The notes beneath the pieces were generated by a model, which saw only the letters and a list, made by a program, of their open reading frames with translations, made no database searches and was not told where the DNA came from. Source: Hypoxylon rubiginosum (Eukaryota > Ascomycota > Sordariomycetes > Xylariales > Hypoxylaceae). Taken from it: a stretch of DNA of 64,000 bases. This document shows, piece by piece, positions 11,788 to 22,047 of this stretch. The translations under genes were made by a program, and so were the position numbers. Location: assembly GCA_902806565.1 (NCBI GenBank), contig CADCXA010000016.1, positions 992,001-1,056,000 of the forward strand. The letters are read 5' to 3'. Position 1 is the first letter of the stretch. Each line of letters begins with the position of its first letter.

Positions 11788-11811
11788 TGCTGCTGCTGCT
11801 GCTGCTGCTGC
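11788..11811. repeat. (TGC)8 trinucleotide microsatellite
   Basis: Eight perfect TGC units lie in non-coding DNA. Confidence 0.95.
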
Positions 11812-13004
11812 TACTGCGGGTCAATATGCATCCTGGATGTCTTGTGGGAAAGGCTACTTTGCTTGCCTGTCCTGCTAGCTAGCCTGCTTGCTTGCTTTTC
11901 CTTCTCCATAGGAGGTAGGGAGGTATGCTAATGAGGTGTGAGGTCACATCAAATCCATCCCATCCTATCACCCAAGGATCCAAAGCCCGGTACTGGTGCA
12001 AAAACTGCGCGAAGAGGCAAAGAGGAATGCAGCATTCGTCACCTAAGATTACTTCATCGAGGTGAGAAGCTTGCAGCGTCAGATTCCAGGGGGAGCTAGC
12101 TTAGATCAGATCTAGAGCTCTCACGACGCTCATAATTCAACCTCCAAAAAAACGAATGATCCTTTTTGAGATTTTGTTACTACCGGGCATACCTTGTGTC
12201 ATCGGCTCTTCTCCTTTATTGTTTTTTATTTATTTATATATTTATTCTCTTCGCCTCCCGCCCATCATACACCCCACCCTGTTATTTTTTTCTTCTTCAA
12301 ATAGCCATAGCCATTGCCAGCCGTCGGAGCCGATCTTCGATCGAGTCAGAAAGGAAGCTTGGTCGGTTCGTTACCTGGTACCTAAGGTACCTAACGTATC
12401 AAATCAAGTGCATGTGGTAAATGGTAAATGGAAAATAGACGGAACGGGGCCAATGAGACGGCCCCCCCTTTTTTCCCTTTATGTCCTCGGTTTAGCTTGT
12501 CGCACAAGCTTGTAATGGGTTCAATACCTGTCTTTGACAGCTTCCGTCTGTGCTCGGTTCTTCCCCTTCTGTGATGTCAAAGCTTTCCAAGTTTAATCTA
12601 CCCTGTCCGGAGCAGTTCTTTGTTAGCATTACGCCATCTTATTGCTTCGCTTCAGATATACTTTAGATATTAGTATTGCCTTTATATACTACATACATAT
12701 ACCTACATATATACATACATCCTACCTACAATATACTTGTATAATACATATACACTACCTACAAGCACTACGGGCCTACAATACCTAGGTACTTAAGCTT
12801 CTCAATGGTGTGGAGTAACTTTACACCCTGACCTCTTGAACTTGTGGCCACACCCGCACCCTCACCCTACCTACCCTTTATATGTACCCTGTCTTGTCTA
12901 CCGAACCGGGCTAACTGGTCTATCTGGGCTATCTAAAGCTGGAAATTCCAGTACTGCTGCTTTCAGCTACCCTCCCCCCCCCTCCCTCCCAATAAGGCCA
13001 CCCT

Positions 13005-13042
13005 CCCAGTCCCAGTCCCAGTTGCAGTCCCAGTCCCAGTCC
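13005..13042. repeat. CCCAGT hexamer repeat
   Basis: About six CCCAGT-like units lie in the presumed leader of the zinc-finger gene, with one variant (TTGCAG) in the middle. Confidence 0.8.
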
Positions 13043-13320
13043 TTCCTCTTCCTCCGCCAACACCCACGAACGCTCTTCGAAACACCTCATGTAACACCTG
13101 GGTAGGAGCTTGGAGCTACCTTGGTAGAGCTGCCATCATCCTATAGGTAACAAATTCCACGGTCGAATGCCCGAGCTTCAGCTTCAGCTTCATACCTAGA
13201 CTTGAACATTATCGTCAATTGATCGCTATCGTCTTATCGCCAACCACCCTCCTATCGATCTTGCGAAATCCCCCCGCCTTGGATTCCCGACCAGTAAATG
13301 GCGGGGTTGATTAGGTCAAG

Positions 13321-14893
13321 ATGCCGCCTCGATCTTCCCTAACGTCGTCGTTCTCTATTACCGACTCTAACAATGAAGTCGTATGCCCTTTGCGAAACCA
13401 GGATGGCTCCAGCTGTCGGAAGCGCTGCATTGGTGTAAGTCTTATCTCCCCGTGCTCCGTCCCCCCTTCGCCCGCCTACGAAAGACGACAGGATGAAGAA
13501 GCTGTATTCGTTCCATGATATGGGAGCTTTGCAACGCAAAAGAAATACCCGAGTCTGACCCTCTTGTTTGGATGAACAGGAAAAAAGATATCGCTCGATG
13601 CAGGAGCATATTCGACGGGCGCATCCTGAACATTACATCTCGAAGCTCCCTGCGACCGAGGAGAGCTTCTTGCTCATGATTAATACCCCCCCTTCGGATC
13701 GATCCCAGGTCCAGAATTCTACCGGTCCACTGCAGGCAAACCTCGACCCGAACAAAGGCTACCCGCATGAACGCCATGTATATCCCCGAGACGATTCGAG
13801 TGCTCCCGGTACGCCTAGAATGAACGACGAGTACCCCGGAGGCTCGCTGCTACCCGCCGCCAGTGCCGCCGCCGCTCTCGCCCAGCTGGGTGGCCAGCAC
13901 AAATTCGAGCCGGATTGGGATCACGAATCAGTAAATAAGCACTCTTATGTTATATCCATTGGCTCTCTAATGATTCTAACGCTGGTCTTGTAGGGTTGGC
14001 AGTCCGACAACGACGTTCGAAGAATACCACGGAGCACAATTGAATTGCCACCAATACATATGGGAAATGAACCAACTAGTGAACCGTTCCCTTCTTTAAA
14101 TTCTGCACCACGCAGGGACTTACTCCCGTCAATACTCTCAAATTCACCTCCGGGTCGGTCGTCAACCCTCCCACCGCTCCAGCGACCGCTTGGCCCTAAC
14201 CGGCCTAGAAAGCAATCTATCACTAAGCGTGGCCATAAAAAACAGAAATCTAGAGGGTCGGCAGCAGATTGGCTCCGAAGGATTCAGAATGACGAACGTC
14301 TTAAACCAGGCGGAATAGACCGTAAGGCACATTCCGTCGAACCCACAGCCGACTATGGCAAAAGATGGGAAGACCTTATTGATGCCGCAGCCTCGGCTAC
14401 AGAAGACATCGACGAAGACAGAACTCCTGTAAGTCGTGCCCGGCACAATTATTTCCCTTCTCTAACCTCCCAGGTTCCCCAATCTCCCATATCAATACAC
14501 CGCGCCTCCTTGCCCCCATTTCCCCATCAGCATTTCCAAGGCTACCAAGCTTCTCCTCTGCAACAAGCTCTTACTCCACCGTCCTTTGCCCAAGAGATCC
14601 CCGAACCTTTTCCCTCCGTCGAGAGTGGCGAAAGCGGAGACAACTTCCACATTGGAGCATCTGGACTTTCAGACTCGTCACCAGGTTACTCGTCCCAAGA
14701 AGTTTATATCTATTGTGCCGCGTGCCAAAGGGCGTCGAAACTACGGGAATCCTATGCATGCACGGAGTGCATTTGTGGATTATGTCGAGATTGCGTCAAC
14801 ATATTAATGGAGGAGCAAGGAGCCCGTCGAAAATGTCCGCGCTGTGCCACTATAGGCGGCAGGTTCAAACCTTTCCAGCTGGACATCAGATGA
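13321..14893 (+). CDS. Zinc-finger protein with N-terminal C2H2-like and C-terminal RING-like modules
   Basis: Exons 13321-13434, 13580-13930 and 13994-14893 join in phase to 454 aa. Intron 1 (GTAAGT...CAG) interrupts the first finger: CPLRNQDGSSCRKRC is joined to EKRYRSMQEHIRRAHPEHY, a C...C...H-x4-H pattern. The middle is long, Ser/Pro-rich and probably disordered, with a basic run (KRGHKKQKSR) that may act in nuclear targeting. The C-terminus (about residues 395-443) has paired cysteines (CAAC, CTEC, CGLCRDC, CPRC) resembling a RING or related cross-brace zinc fold. Together these suggest a nuclear regulator or ubiquitin-ligase-like protein; that is inference. Exon 3 contains a possible 45-nt intron (14429-14473) that keeps the frame, so a 439-aa isoform is possible. 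Confidence 0.85.
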
Positions 14894-16067
14894 GACCTCT
14901 GGACCTCATAAGGCCTAGTTCTACGGCGACCCAGGTCAAAGATGCCGCCATCTGCCATCCCGAATTTTCACGTTACCAACATTTATTACCCTCCCTAGCA
15001 TATATAGACGTCACCATATGCCGGCCTTCGGACACTCGTAAACCATCTGATACCTGTCAAACGCCGGGCCGCAGCCTCGATGAAAAAGCTAGATCAGCAA
15101 GTGGATCGATCATTCAGGCATTTTCTCGGTTGAAGCTAAATAGATCTGGCAACCATTAACAATAGCACAACCCCTGTTCCAGGGATACAACGAGGTGGCT
15201 CGTAAGCCACAACAACGAAGACCTCGCATAACGTATAGGATTGGCGTATTTGGGACTAGGCATCGGGAGCGTTTTGCATTTAGTATCGATCATTTTCAAC
15301 ACCGCGTTCCTTTTTGTTCTCTCCCTTGAAGGGGCGATACCTACCGCTGGCCGCTTTCTTATATCGCACTTCCTCTGAGGCTACAGGGAAGATCTGATTT
15401 CACCGGAGTTATATTATAGGGGGCAAGGCTTGTTTTAGTGCCTGGTAGCCCTTTCAACCCCTTTTTATTAAGGAAAGGAGATACCGCCTGGCGCTTTTCG
15501 GTCTGGGATGATTTGTCTTTTTTTTATTTTTTACGGCTGCAAGACTCCTGCTGAAATGCAGGGCTGGCTGGGACCTTGACGTTGTGATTCCGGAATTGAA
15601 AGGGGACAAGGGAATAGGGGAGTCCCAGGGTTGAAATGAACGTTACAGCGATGCCATCATGAACACTACGTTATACTTTTTTTTTTTCTCTTACATAGCC
15701 CGGCTCTGTGCACCAAGGGGCAAAACGGCAACACGATCGCCTCCGGCATTTGGTATGCTTCAAACGTTTTATATAGATCGCGTCCTAGTCTATAGACTAT
15801 ATTATAGTCAAGATATCGATATATTTCTGGTTCCAAGCGCAGTCTACGACAGTACGGGTGCTGAAAAATGAGCTAGGCGATGCGATAGAAACCGGCGGTC
15901 AACTCCTTTTCCAACCGAGCTTCATGATATACTTTGATTCGCGATTAGTTCATGTGTGTGGCGCGAATAATCGTATATAAAGGTATTTCAAAGGCATTTC
16001 GAACTCGGCTACGACTCTTTACCTCCATCTCTGGACTTCGTCCCATAAAACCTAAAAGCTACGAGCA
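14894..16067. other. Intergenic region
   Basis: It carries the 3' region of the zinc-finger gene and poly-T runs near 15516-15530 and 15678-15688. No gene was seen until the TATA box at 15974. Confidence 0.45.
15974..15982 (+). promoter_or_regulatory. TATA box (TATATAAAG)
   Basis: A strong TATA element lies 86 bp upstream of the ATG at 16068, with no intervening ATG. It marks a probable promoter for the small candidate gene. Confidence 0.5.
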
Positions 16068-16362
16068 ATGGCAGACAAGGTAGGTTGGAACAAGTGGCAT
16101 GGGGTGGCGGACTAAGGCAGGTCTCGGGTAGCAGCAGATCATGACGTCGGAGAACGAGAAGAAGAAAAAGGAAGAAATATGCGTGTATTCAACGTCGTCT
16201 GGTGATTCATTAACAAACCAGAAGCTCCAGATGTGCATATGTTAGGCAGTAAGTACCTAGGTAGCTAGAGAACGAAGCGCCTCTCGGGCTTATCCATTCT
16301 GAGTTTGATACGACGATATACAATAGAAGTAACCTTCGAACTGGGGTATGCTACCGCCTCGT
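16068..16362 (+). CDS. Candidate small spliced gene (unresolved model)
   Basis: ATG GCA GAC AAG is followed directly by GTAGGT, downstream of a TATA box. A likely acceptor lies at 16221 (ATTAAC then CAG). Splicing there gives MADK followed by a short frame that ends at TAG 16243-16245. Alternatively, two short open segments, APDVHMLG (16224-16247) and VTFELGYATAS plus stop (ending 16362), join in phase across a GTAAGT...TAG intron (16249-16326), but the first then needs a poor donor in exon 1. I do not recognise the peptide. It could be a very small protein gene, a non-coding spliced RNA or chance. It converges on the Tls1 gene. Confidence 0.28.
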
Positions 16363-16420
16363 AATGCAAATACCTTAGGAGACGAGGCGGACCGCCTTGT
16401 TGTCGTTATTGTTTGTCCGT

Positions 16421-17795
16421 TCACCGCGGTCTCTTGGCCTCCTTGGCCTTCTCGAGCAGTATGTTGCGCATGGCGGCGCGCACGTTGCGGCTGCCGCCGA
16501 GCTTGGGGCCCTTGAGGACCTCGTCGTCCTTGGCGGCCCCCTTGGCGCCCCCCGGGGGCGCGTTGGTCGCCGGCTTCTTCCGCTTCTGGTACCGCTCGGC
16601 CATGGCGTCCATGAACTCGCGCCGGAACTCCTCCGCGATCCGCTCGTCCGCCGCCGCCCCCCCTTGCTGGTCCGCGCCCGCGCCCTCGGCCGCGGCCGAC
16701 GTGCTCGCCCCGGGAGGGGGCGTGGGCGTCTCGTATACGTCCACTGTTCGTGTTGTTAGTGCCGGCCTGTCACAAAAGTATCGCAAAGAGTATGGGTAGG
16801 CTGAAGAAGAAAATAGGGGAAAAAGGCTCACGTCTGTTTTCTCGAAGGATCTCCTCGACCAGCTGGTCCCTCCTGACGTCGTCGCTGTTCCTCCTGTTCC
16901 GCGACCGCCACGGCTTGCCGTCCTTGCCGATCCGGACCTTCCTCGGCCGGCCGGCCTGGTCCTCCTCGTCCTCGACCGCCTCGCCCTGCAGCCTGCGGCG
17001 GGCGCGCTCCGTCAGCGCCTCGTTGCGGCTGCGCGCCTCGTCGCCGAGGTCGACCTCCGCGAGCTGGCCCTGCAGGGCCCTGTTGCGCTGCTGGGGCTTC
17101 GGTAGTGTCGTCGTCATCGTCATCGATCCTATGCCGCGCAGCTCCTGGCTAGACGATCGGTCGCCACGGGCAGCAGCGGTGGAAGAAGAAGAGGACGCGA
17201 TCGCGTTGTGTCGCCTGGCTAGTTGCGCTTCTATATATTCCTCCCTTGCTCCATCAGCAGCCGCACAGCACCACGGGTTATAGCGGTAGGTAAGAGGTTA
17301 TATTACGGGAAGGCGAGGCGAAACTCACATATGCTTGTTCACGATTTCCGCCGCCAACCCCGTCTGCGGCGCAAAGCGGCTCTTCACGCCGGCGGCGACG
17401 TCCATCGCTTTGCTTTCCTCCTCGCGTATCATTAGGGTTAATTCGTCGAGGGCGTCACCTCCATCAGCGGCAGAGTCGCCGGAGGCGTTATTGCCCGCGC
17501 CGAACTTGACACCGCCTAGTCGCGACTTTCGCGCATTTCGCAATCGTAGAACTTCGGCGACCGATAATCCCGTCTCTTCCTCCGCTGAGTCCTCAATTGG
17601 AATTGGCGCCGGCGAGGCGCTATTTGCATTCTTAGGAGCCGCGGGGGCTAATGTGTCTTGCGATGGCGATTCCACTACGGCTTTCAAGTCATCGTTGTCG
17701 CCGATGGGTTCCGTTCGTTGCCTGTACGTCTTTCTCTTCTTCCCTCGAAAGACGACTTGAGGTTCGGGTGTCGCCTCCGATGCTGTAGATTCCAT
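16421..17795 (-). CDS. TLS1: Tls1/C9orf78 (Hep59 domain) splicing-associated protein
   Basis: Three exons read on the minus strand: 17329-17795, 16832-17244 and 16421-16743, with GTGAG donors and introns of 84 and 88 nt, giving 400 aa. Family landmarks are VLRLRNARKSRLGGVKF (about 83-99), HMEEYIEAQLARRH across the first splice junction, and the basic C-terminus ending AKRPR. Members of this family (fission yeast Tls1, human C9orf78) associate with the spliceosome (Brr2/Prp8 contacts) and affect splicing of selected transcripts, and in fission yeast telomere length and silencing. Exon 1 has mixed codons whereas most of exons 2 and 3 end in G or C. The gene shares a 313-bp divergent promoter with acylphosphatase. 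Confidence 0.88.
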
Positions 17796-18108
17796 GGCTA
17801 CTGTCTACTAGCAGAGTTGAGCAGGCAGTGTAGGCCTAGTATGGAATGCGTTTCTATGATCGGTGGTCGTCTTGTGGATGGGATGTCATGTCATGGGTAT
17901 GTAAATAGTACATTGAGGTACGAACGTTTGATGCTGACGCGAGCGCTTTGGCTCTCGTCGGCATTTACAATATCCGATAATCTGCCGCTAGCCTTTGTCC
18001 CCACCTTGATAAAAGCTCTAGTTCGTCATCGTGCTGAAGCTACCCTGCATATCGCATTTCCTATCCATCATCTTGCATGCGATCTCCTACACCACAAAAT
18101 ACTACGAT
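17796..18108. promoter_or_regulatory. Divergent promoter, Tls1 / acylphosphatase
   Basis: This 313-bp head-to-head interval separates two start codons, so both promoters must lie in it or overlap the genes. It contains CATG repeats near 17886-17897. No TATA box was seen. Confidence 0.55.
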
Positions 18109-18632
18109 ATGTCGTCGCAAAGAGTAAGTGGTATTATGACTTCAAATATGCGTAGTATCGGCGTAGTATCTCACAAGATCTTAGGTCTACTTTCTAGCTC
18201 ACGGCCGAGTTCAAGGTACGGACTCTACCGTTGTACTTCAACTAGTAGAGGACTTGAAAGACTGACGTCACTCTAATTGATAGGCGTCAACTACCGATAC
18301 TTCACAAAGAAGAAAGCGGCAGAACACAGCGTCACCGGATGGTGTCGGAATACTGAGAATGGAAAAGTAAGCAACACTCATTTCTATTTCTTCTACTTTA
18401 CTCGAGCTCAATACAGTTTAATTGGCTTCCATATCCTTCTCATCCCTCTGTAAAAAGCGTATGAGGTACTTACACCATCCAGGTTGAGGGAGAGGCCCAA
18501 GGAGAAGAGAACTCTATCAAGTCATTCCTCAAGGAACTCGACAATGGCCCGACACATGCGCACGTCGTCAGACTAGACCAAGAATCCCGAGATGTGCTGG
18601 ACGGAGAAGCTCAGTTCGAGGTGCGAAGATAG
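18109..18632 (+). CDS. Acylphosphatase
   Basis: Four small exons (18109-18123, 18185-18215, 18284-18366 and 18483-18632) join to 92 aa, the usual size for the family. The enzyme hydrolyses the carboxyl-phosphate bond of acylphosphates such as 1,3-bisphosphoglycerate and is a soluble cytosolic alpha/beta protein. Signature 1 (GRVQGVNYRYF, about 12-22) is assembled across exons 2 and 3 and includes catalytic Arg20. Signature 2 (GWCRNTENGKVEG, about 34-46) includes Asn38. The C-terminus FEVRR fits the family. Because exons 1 and 2 are only 15 and 31 nt, the gene is easily missed by ORF scanning. Its 3' end faces that of Prp16 across only 110 bp. Confidence 0.92.
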
Positions 18633-18742
18633 AGAGGATGAGGACCACGCATGCTGGACTGTATTCACAAAAGCTGTATTCCGTAAAATTCGATGCGCCG
18701 ATGCCGCCTAGATAATGGTATCCTCATATTGTCAACAACATT

Positions 18743-21742
18743 CTAAAATCCCCTGCCTTTCCTCTTGATGACAGGCTTCTTTACAACTCCCGATTGGACA
18801 ATCTTCTTCCTCTTATCGACTCCAGCGGGCTTCTTAGCTGCCCTCTCTTCTTCCTGTATCTTCTGCTCTTCGTATCGCCGCTTGTCTTCTGCCATCTTCG
18901 CCTCGATCTCCATCCTGCGGTTGAACTCGGTCTCTGTAATTCGCTTTTCTCGAGCCGAGTAACCCTTCTCTTTTATAGAGTAGAACACACCACCCAGCTC
19001 TGCAAGCCAATGAGGATCGACTGATGTCACCGTGGACATGTACTCTTTCGAAGTAAGAATCAGCTCGTGGTAGACCACATAATCTGGCAGAAAGCCGAGA
19101 CCGTACAGGGCACTGGTGGGATGAAGTTGGACCGTGACCGAGGTGCGCAGATTGATATATTCTCCGATGCCCTTGACTTTGGCGGCTTGGTGGTAGTAGC
19201 CGGAACAGATGCATTTCCGGATGATATCCCAATCCGTGCCGCAGCTGATCATCTGCATCTTTTGCATCTTCATAATATCGAGAAGCTGGTCTCTGATTTC
19301 TTTTGCCCTACGGAGAGACTTCGGATGCAAGAAATGACGCGTGCACCAGCCGTCCGAATGGCCGTTAGATCTCCATTGCGAAAAGACGTGGAGATAGGTT
19401 AGGTGATCGGACTCCGGAACGAAGAACTTCTCACGCGCGGCATCAGACTCCTCTTGCCGCTCCTTTGGGCGGTAAAACACATTAGGGACAGACAGCATCG
19501 AGACGATAGTTACCATCTCCTCGCTACACCCGTATTCCTCAGACATGATAAGTAGCTTTGCTAGAGATGGGTCCATGGGGAAAGCGTTCATCTTAGAGCC
19601 TAGATCTGTTAGCTCTCCGAGATTGTCCAATGCGCCCAATGCCCAGAGGTCGAAGAGAGAGGTGGTTATAGTATCTTGCGGCGGCGGATCCATAAAATCA
19701 AAATCCAGCAAATCTCGGACGCCTAGAGATTTGAGCAGCAGCACCGTATTGCTAAGGTTAGTCCTTTGAATTTCGGGAATAGTTTGAATGTATAGTTCGT
19801 CCTTGAATGCCTTCTCGGTGTACAGGCGGAAAGCCTTACCGGGGCCAGTTCGACCTGCACGGCCTGCACGCTGGCCACCGTTCGCTTGCGAGATAGGGGT
19901 AATCTGCAGAGTGTCCATGCCCATTCTGGGGTTATACACCTTCAGTTTTGAATACCCTGCGTCCACCACGTACATGATACCGTCGACAGTTAAACTAGTC
20001 TCTGCGATGTTCGTAGCCACGATACACTTTCGCACCCCTGGCGCTGCTCTGTCGAAGATCTTGGATTGGAGATCTGCGGGCATTTGACTATAGATCGGTA
20101 AAATACTGAGCTTCGGCGGGTCGTTTAATGCATCTAGGCGTTCTCGCACTAGTTCACAAGTACACTCGATATCTTCTTGCCCCGTCATAAACACCAATAT
20201 GTCGCCAGCACCCATTGATACGTGGATCGCAAGCACCTGTTGAACGGCCTGATCAACATAATCCTCGACCGGCGACCGATGGAACATGATATCGACGGGG
20301 AAAGTTCGGCCAGGGATAGTGAACTCGGGGGCTCCGCCGAAGAAGTCGGAGAACCGCTTCGAGTTCATGGTAGCTGAAGTGACAATAAGTTTCAGATCCC
20401 TTCGACGCTGTAATATCTTATTAAACAATCCCATCAACACGTCCGTGTTGAGCGCTCGTTCGTGGGCCTCGTCCATAATAACGCACGAGTATCGATCCAA
20501 GTCCCTCTCGTTGAGCGACTCTCGGAGTAAAACACCGTCGGTCATGTATTTGATGACGGTGTCCTTACTAGTGCAATCTTCGAATCGAATAGCATAACCA
20601 ACCGTGCTACCCAGCTTCACCTCCATTTCCTCAGCTACTCGCTTTGCTACGCTCATGGCGGCTACTCGTCGGGGTTGTGTACAGCCTATCATGCCCTGTT
20701 TCCCGTAACCGTCTTCGTATAGAAACTGCGTGAGCTGCGTTGTCTTTCCTGAGCCCGTCTCACCAACCACGATAACAACTTGGTTGTCCCTGATGACCCT
20801 GAGTAGATCTTCTCGCACTGCAAACGCGGGCAGAAACTCTCTTTGCTCCTTCAACGTCTTGCTCTGGCTGAATGCACTCGACCCTTCATTCTTTTTCATA
20901 TGCTCGCTGAACTTGTTTCCTCCGGACTTCGACGCGTCGTCCTCTGTGGCTATCGGCAATGCGCTATCACCCTCATCCTCCTTGATACCCATAAGGTTTC
21001 CAAGCGCAGTACCGGCCATGTTGGTTGCCTCTTGGGCTTGTCGCTGCCGTTCCCTCTGCTGTCGCCTCTCCTTCACTACGCGACTCCCTTTACGACTGAA
21101 TACGGCCATGTCGCTCTGGTAATCTCGAACAGCCGGAACGGGTTCTAACTGTTTGGTAAACACAGTCCGTCCATCCAGAAATGGAGGCTTTAGATCGTGG
21201 ATGAGTAGATGAATGCGGGTTCCCTCGTTCTCGTCTTCGAAATCATCTCCTAAGCCCCGCCGTTGCGCAACACCAGATGTGAGCATTCGATTTGTTTCCC
21301 AGGCATCATTATCCTTTTGCCTTTGGAGTTGACGCGCATTCATGTGTTTCCCAGCCTTCTTCTCGATCATGTCAGCCTCCCGCTGCTGCTGTTCGACCCA
21401 AGATGTGTCGTACGACCCAAAAGGGTTATGCGAGTCATCGCCAAAGGTATGGACACCAGTTTCGTCGCCGGTATACCAATCACGGTCGAGGGCATTCTGG
21501 TCCTCGGCAGTTACTGACGGCTCCGGGCCGTCAAATTCATGCTGCTTAGGAGTCGCAGGGTAGGTAGATTGAGCGCGGGGAGTGGAAGCGCGAGAGTCGG
21601 AGCCATTTTGAAATCGGCTACGCGGGCGAGATGAATGACTGCGGTTTGGAAGAGACGAGTAGCGATCGTCAGACCGTAAAGGGTTGAATTCTAGCTTGCG
21701 CCTTTTGGGGCTAAATGCTCCATCCTCCCGATCCCGATCCAT
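18743..21742 (-). CDS. PRP16: Prp16-type DEAH-box ATP-dependent RNA helicase
   Basis: An intronless frame encodes 999 aa. The N-terminal 310 residues are charged and poorly structured, as in Prp16 orthologues. The helicase core has motif [10 protein letters not shown] (327-335), Ia [14 protein letters not shown] (424-427), III SAT (456-458) and [15 protein letters not shown], followed by the winged-helix, ratchet and OB-fold regions and a basic tail ending KRKGRGF. Prp16 remodels the spliceosome after the first transesterification step and helps proofread splicing. The segment around [16 protein letters not shown] supports Prp16 over Prp2, Prp22 or Prp43, though family placement is from memory, not alignment. 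The gene is head to head with PWP1. Confidence 0.93.
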   Translation of the reverse strand: MDRDREDGAFSPKRRKLEFNPLRSDDRYSSLPNRSHSSRPRSRFQNGSDSRASTPRAQSTYPATPKQHEFDGPEPSVTAEDQNALDRDWYTGDETGVHTFGDDSHNPFGSYDTSWVEQQQREADMIEKKAGKHMNARQLQRQKDNDAWETNRMLTSGVAQRRGLGDDFEDENEGTRIHLLIHDLKPPFLDGRTVFTKQLEPVPAVRDYQSDMAVFSRKGSRVVKERRQQRERQRQAQEATNMAGTALGNLMGIKEDEGDSALPIATEDDASKSGGNKFSEHMKKNEGSSAFSQSKTLKEQREFLPAFAVREDLLRVIRDNQVVIVVGETGSGKTTQLTQFLYEDGYGKQGMIGCTQPRRVAAMSVAKRVAEEMEVKLGSTVGYAIRFEDCTSKDTVIKYMTDGVLLRESLNERDLDRYSCVIMDEAHERALNTDVLMGLFNKILQRRRDLKLIVTSATMNSKRFSDFFGGAPEFTIPGRTFPVDIMFHRSPVEDYVDQAVQQVLAIHVSMGAGDILVFMTGQEDIECTCELVRERLDALNDPPKLSILPIYSQMPADLQSKIFDRAAPGVRKCIVATNIAETSLTVDGIMYVVDAGYSKLKVYNPRMGMDTLQITPISQANGGQRAGRAGRTGPGKAFRLYTEKAFKDELYIQTIPEIQRTNLSNTVLLLKSLGVRDLLDFDFMDPPPQDTITTSLFDLWALGALDNLGELTDLGSKMNAFPMDPSLAKLLIMSEEYGCSEEMVTIVSMLSVPNVFYRPKERQEESDAAREKFFVPESDHLTYLHVFSQWRSNGHSDGWCTRHFLHPKSLRRAKEIRDQLLDIMKMQKMQMISCGTDWDIIRKCICSGYYHQAAKVKGIGEYINLRTSVTVQLHPTSALYGLGFLPDYVVYHELILTSKEYMSTVTSVDPHWLAELGGVFYSIKEKGYSAREKRITETEFNRRMEIEAKMAEDKRRYEEQKIQEEERAAKKPAGVDKRKKIVQSGVVKKPVIKRKGRGF

Positions 21743-22047
21743 TTCGAATATTTCACCCAGGAAGCTTCAGGAGACTAGCCAAGGTTGTAGCCGATAATGT
21801 CGGCTTACCGAGCAAAAACAAGAAGAAAATAAAAGTGAAGGCTGCTTGGCGTTTTGGCGCGAAAGGTTGGGAACTGCACCGTCGTGGCTCCATATTTTCT
21901 TATCCTTATTCTTATCTTTATCGATATTCATTCGCCCCGCTAAAATTTTGTCTTCAATTTTTGTGCATTATAAAAGTTGGCGGGGTTCAGGTTCTTAACA
22001 ATTCCCTATCATCAGGTCGAGTTGAGTCGAGTCGCCAGTACGTAGCC
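21743..22047. promoter_or_regulatory. Divergent promoter, PRP16 / PWP1
   Basis: This 305-bp interval lies between two start codons. It contains the E2F-like site at 21853-21864 and an AT-rich part near 21890-21975. Confidence 0.6.
21853..21864. promoter_or_regulatory. E2F/MBF-like site TTTGGCGCGAAA
   Basis: The 12-mer matches the E2F-type consensus TTTSGCGCSAAA exactly and is near-palindromic. It lies about 120 bp upstream of the PRP16 start and 185 bp upstream of the PWP1 start. Function is inferred. Confidence 0.4.

Larger units (their letters stand above)
9854..13320. other. Intergenic region, about 3.5 kb
   Basis: No gene was recognised. It holds a (TGC)8 run at 11788-11811, a pyrimidine-rich belt (about 12210-12300), an AT-rich TACATA-rich tract (about 12660-12760), a TACCTAGGTA word at 12782 and CCCAGT hexamers at 13005-13042. 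The part after about 12.2 kb is probably promoter and leader of the zinc-finger gene. The 67-codon ATG frame at 10757-10960 resembles nothing known. Confidence 0.45.
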
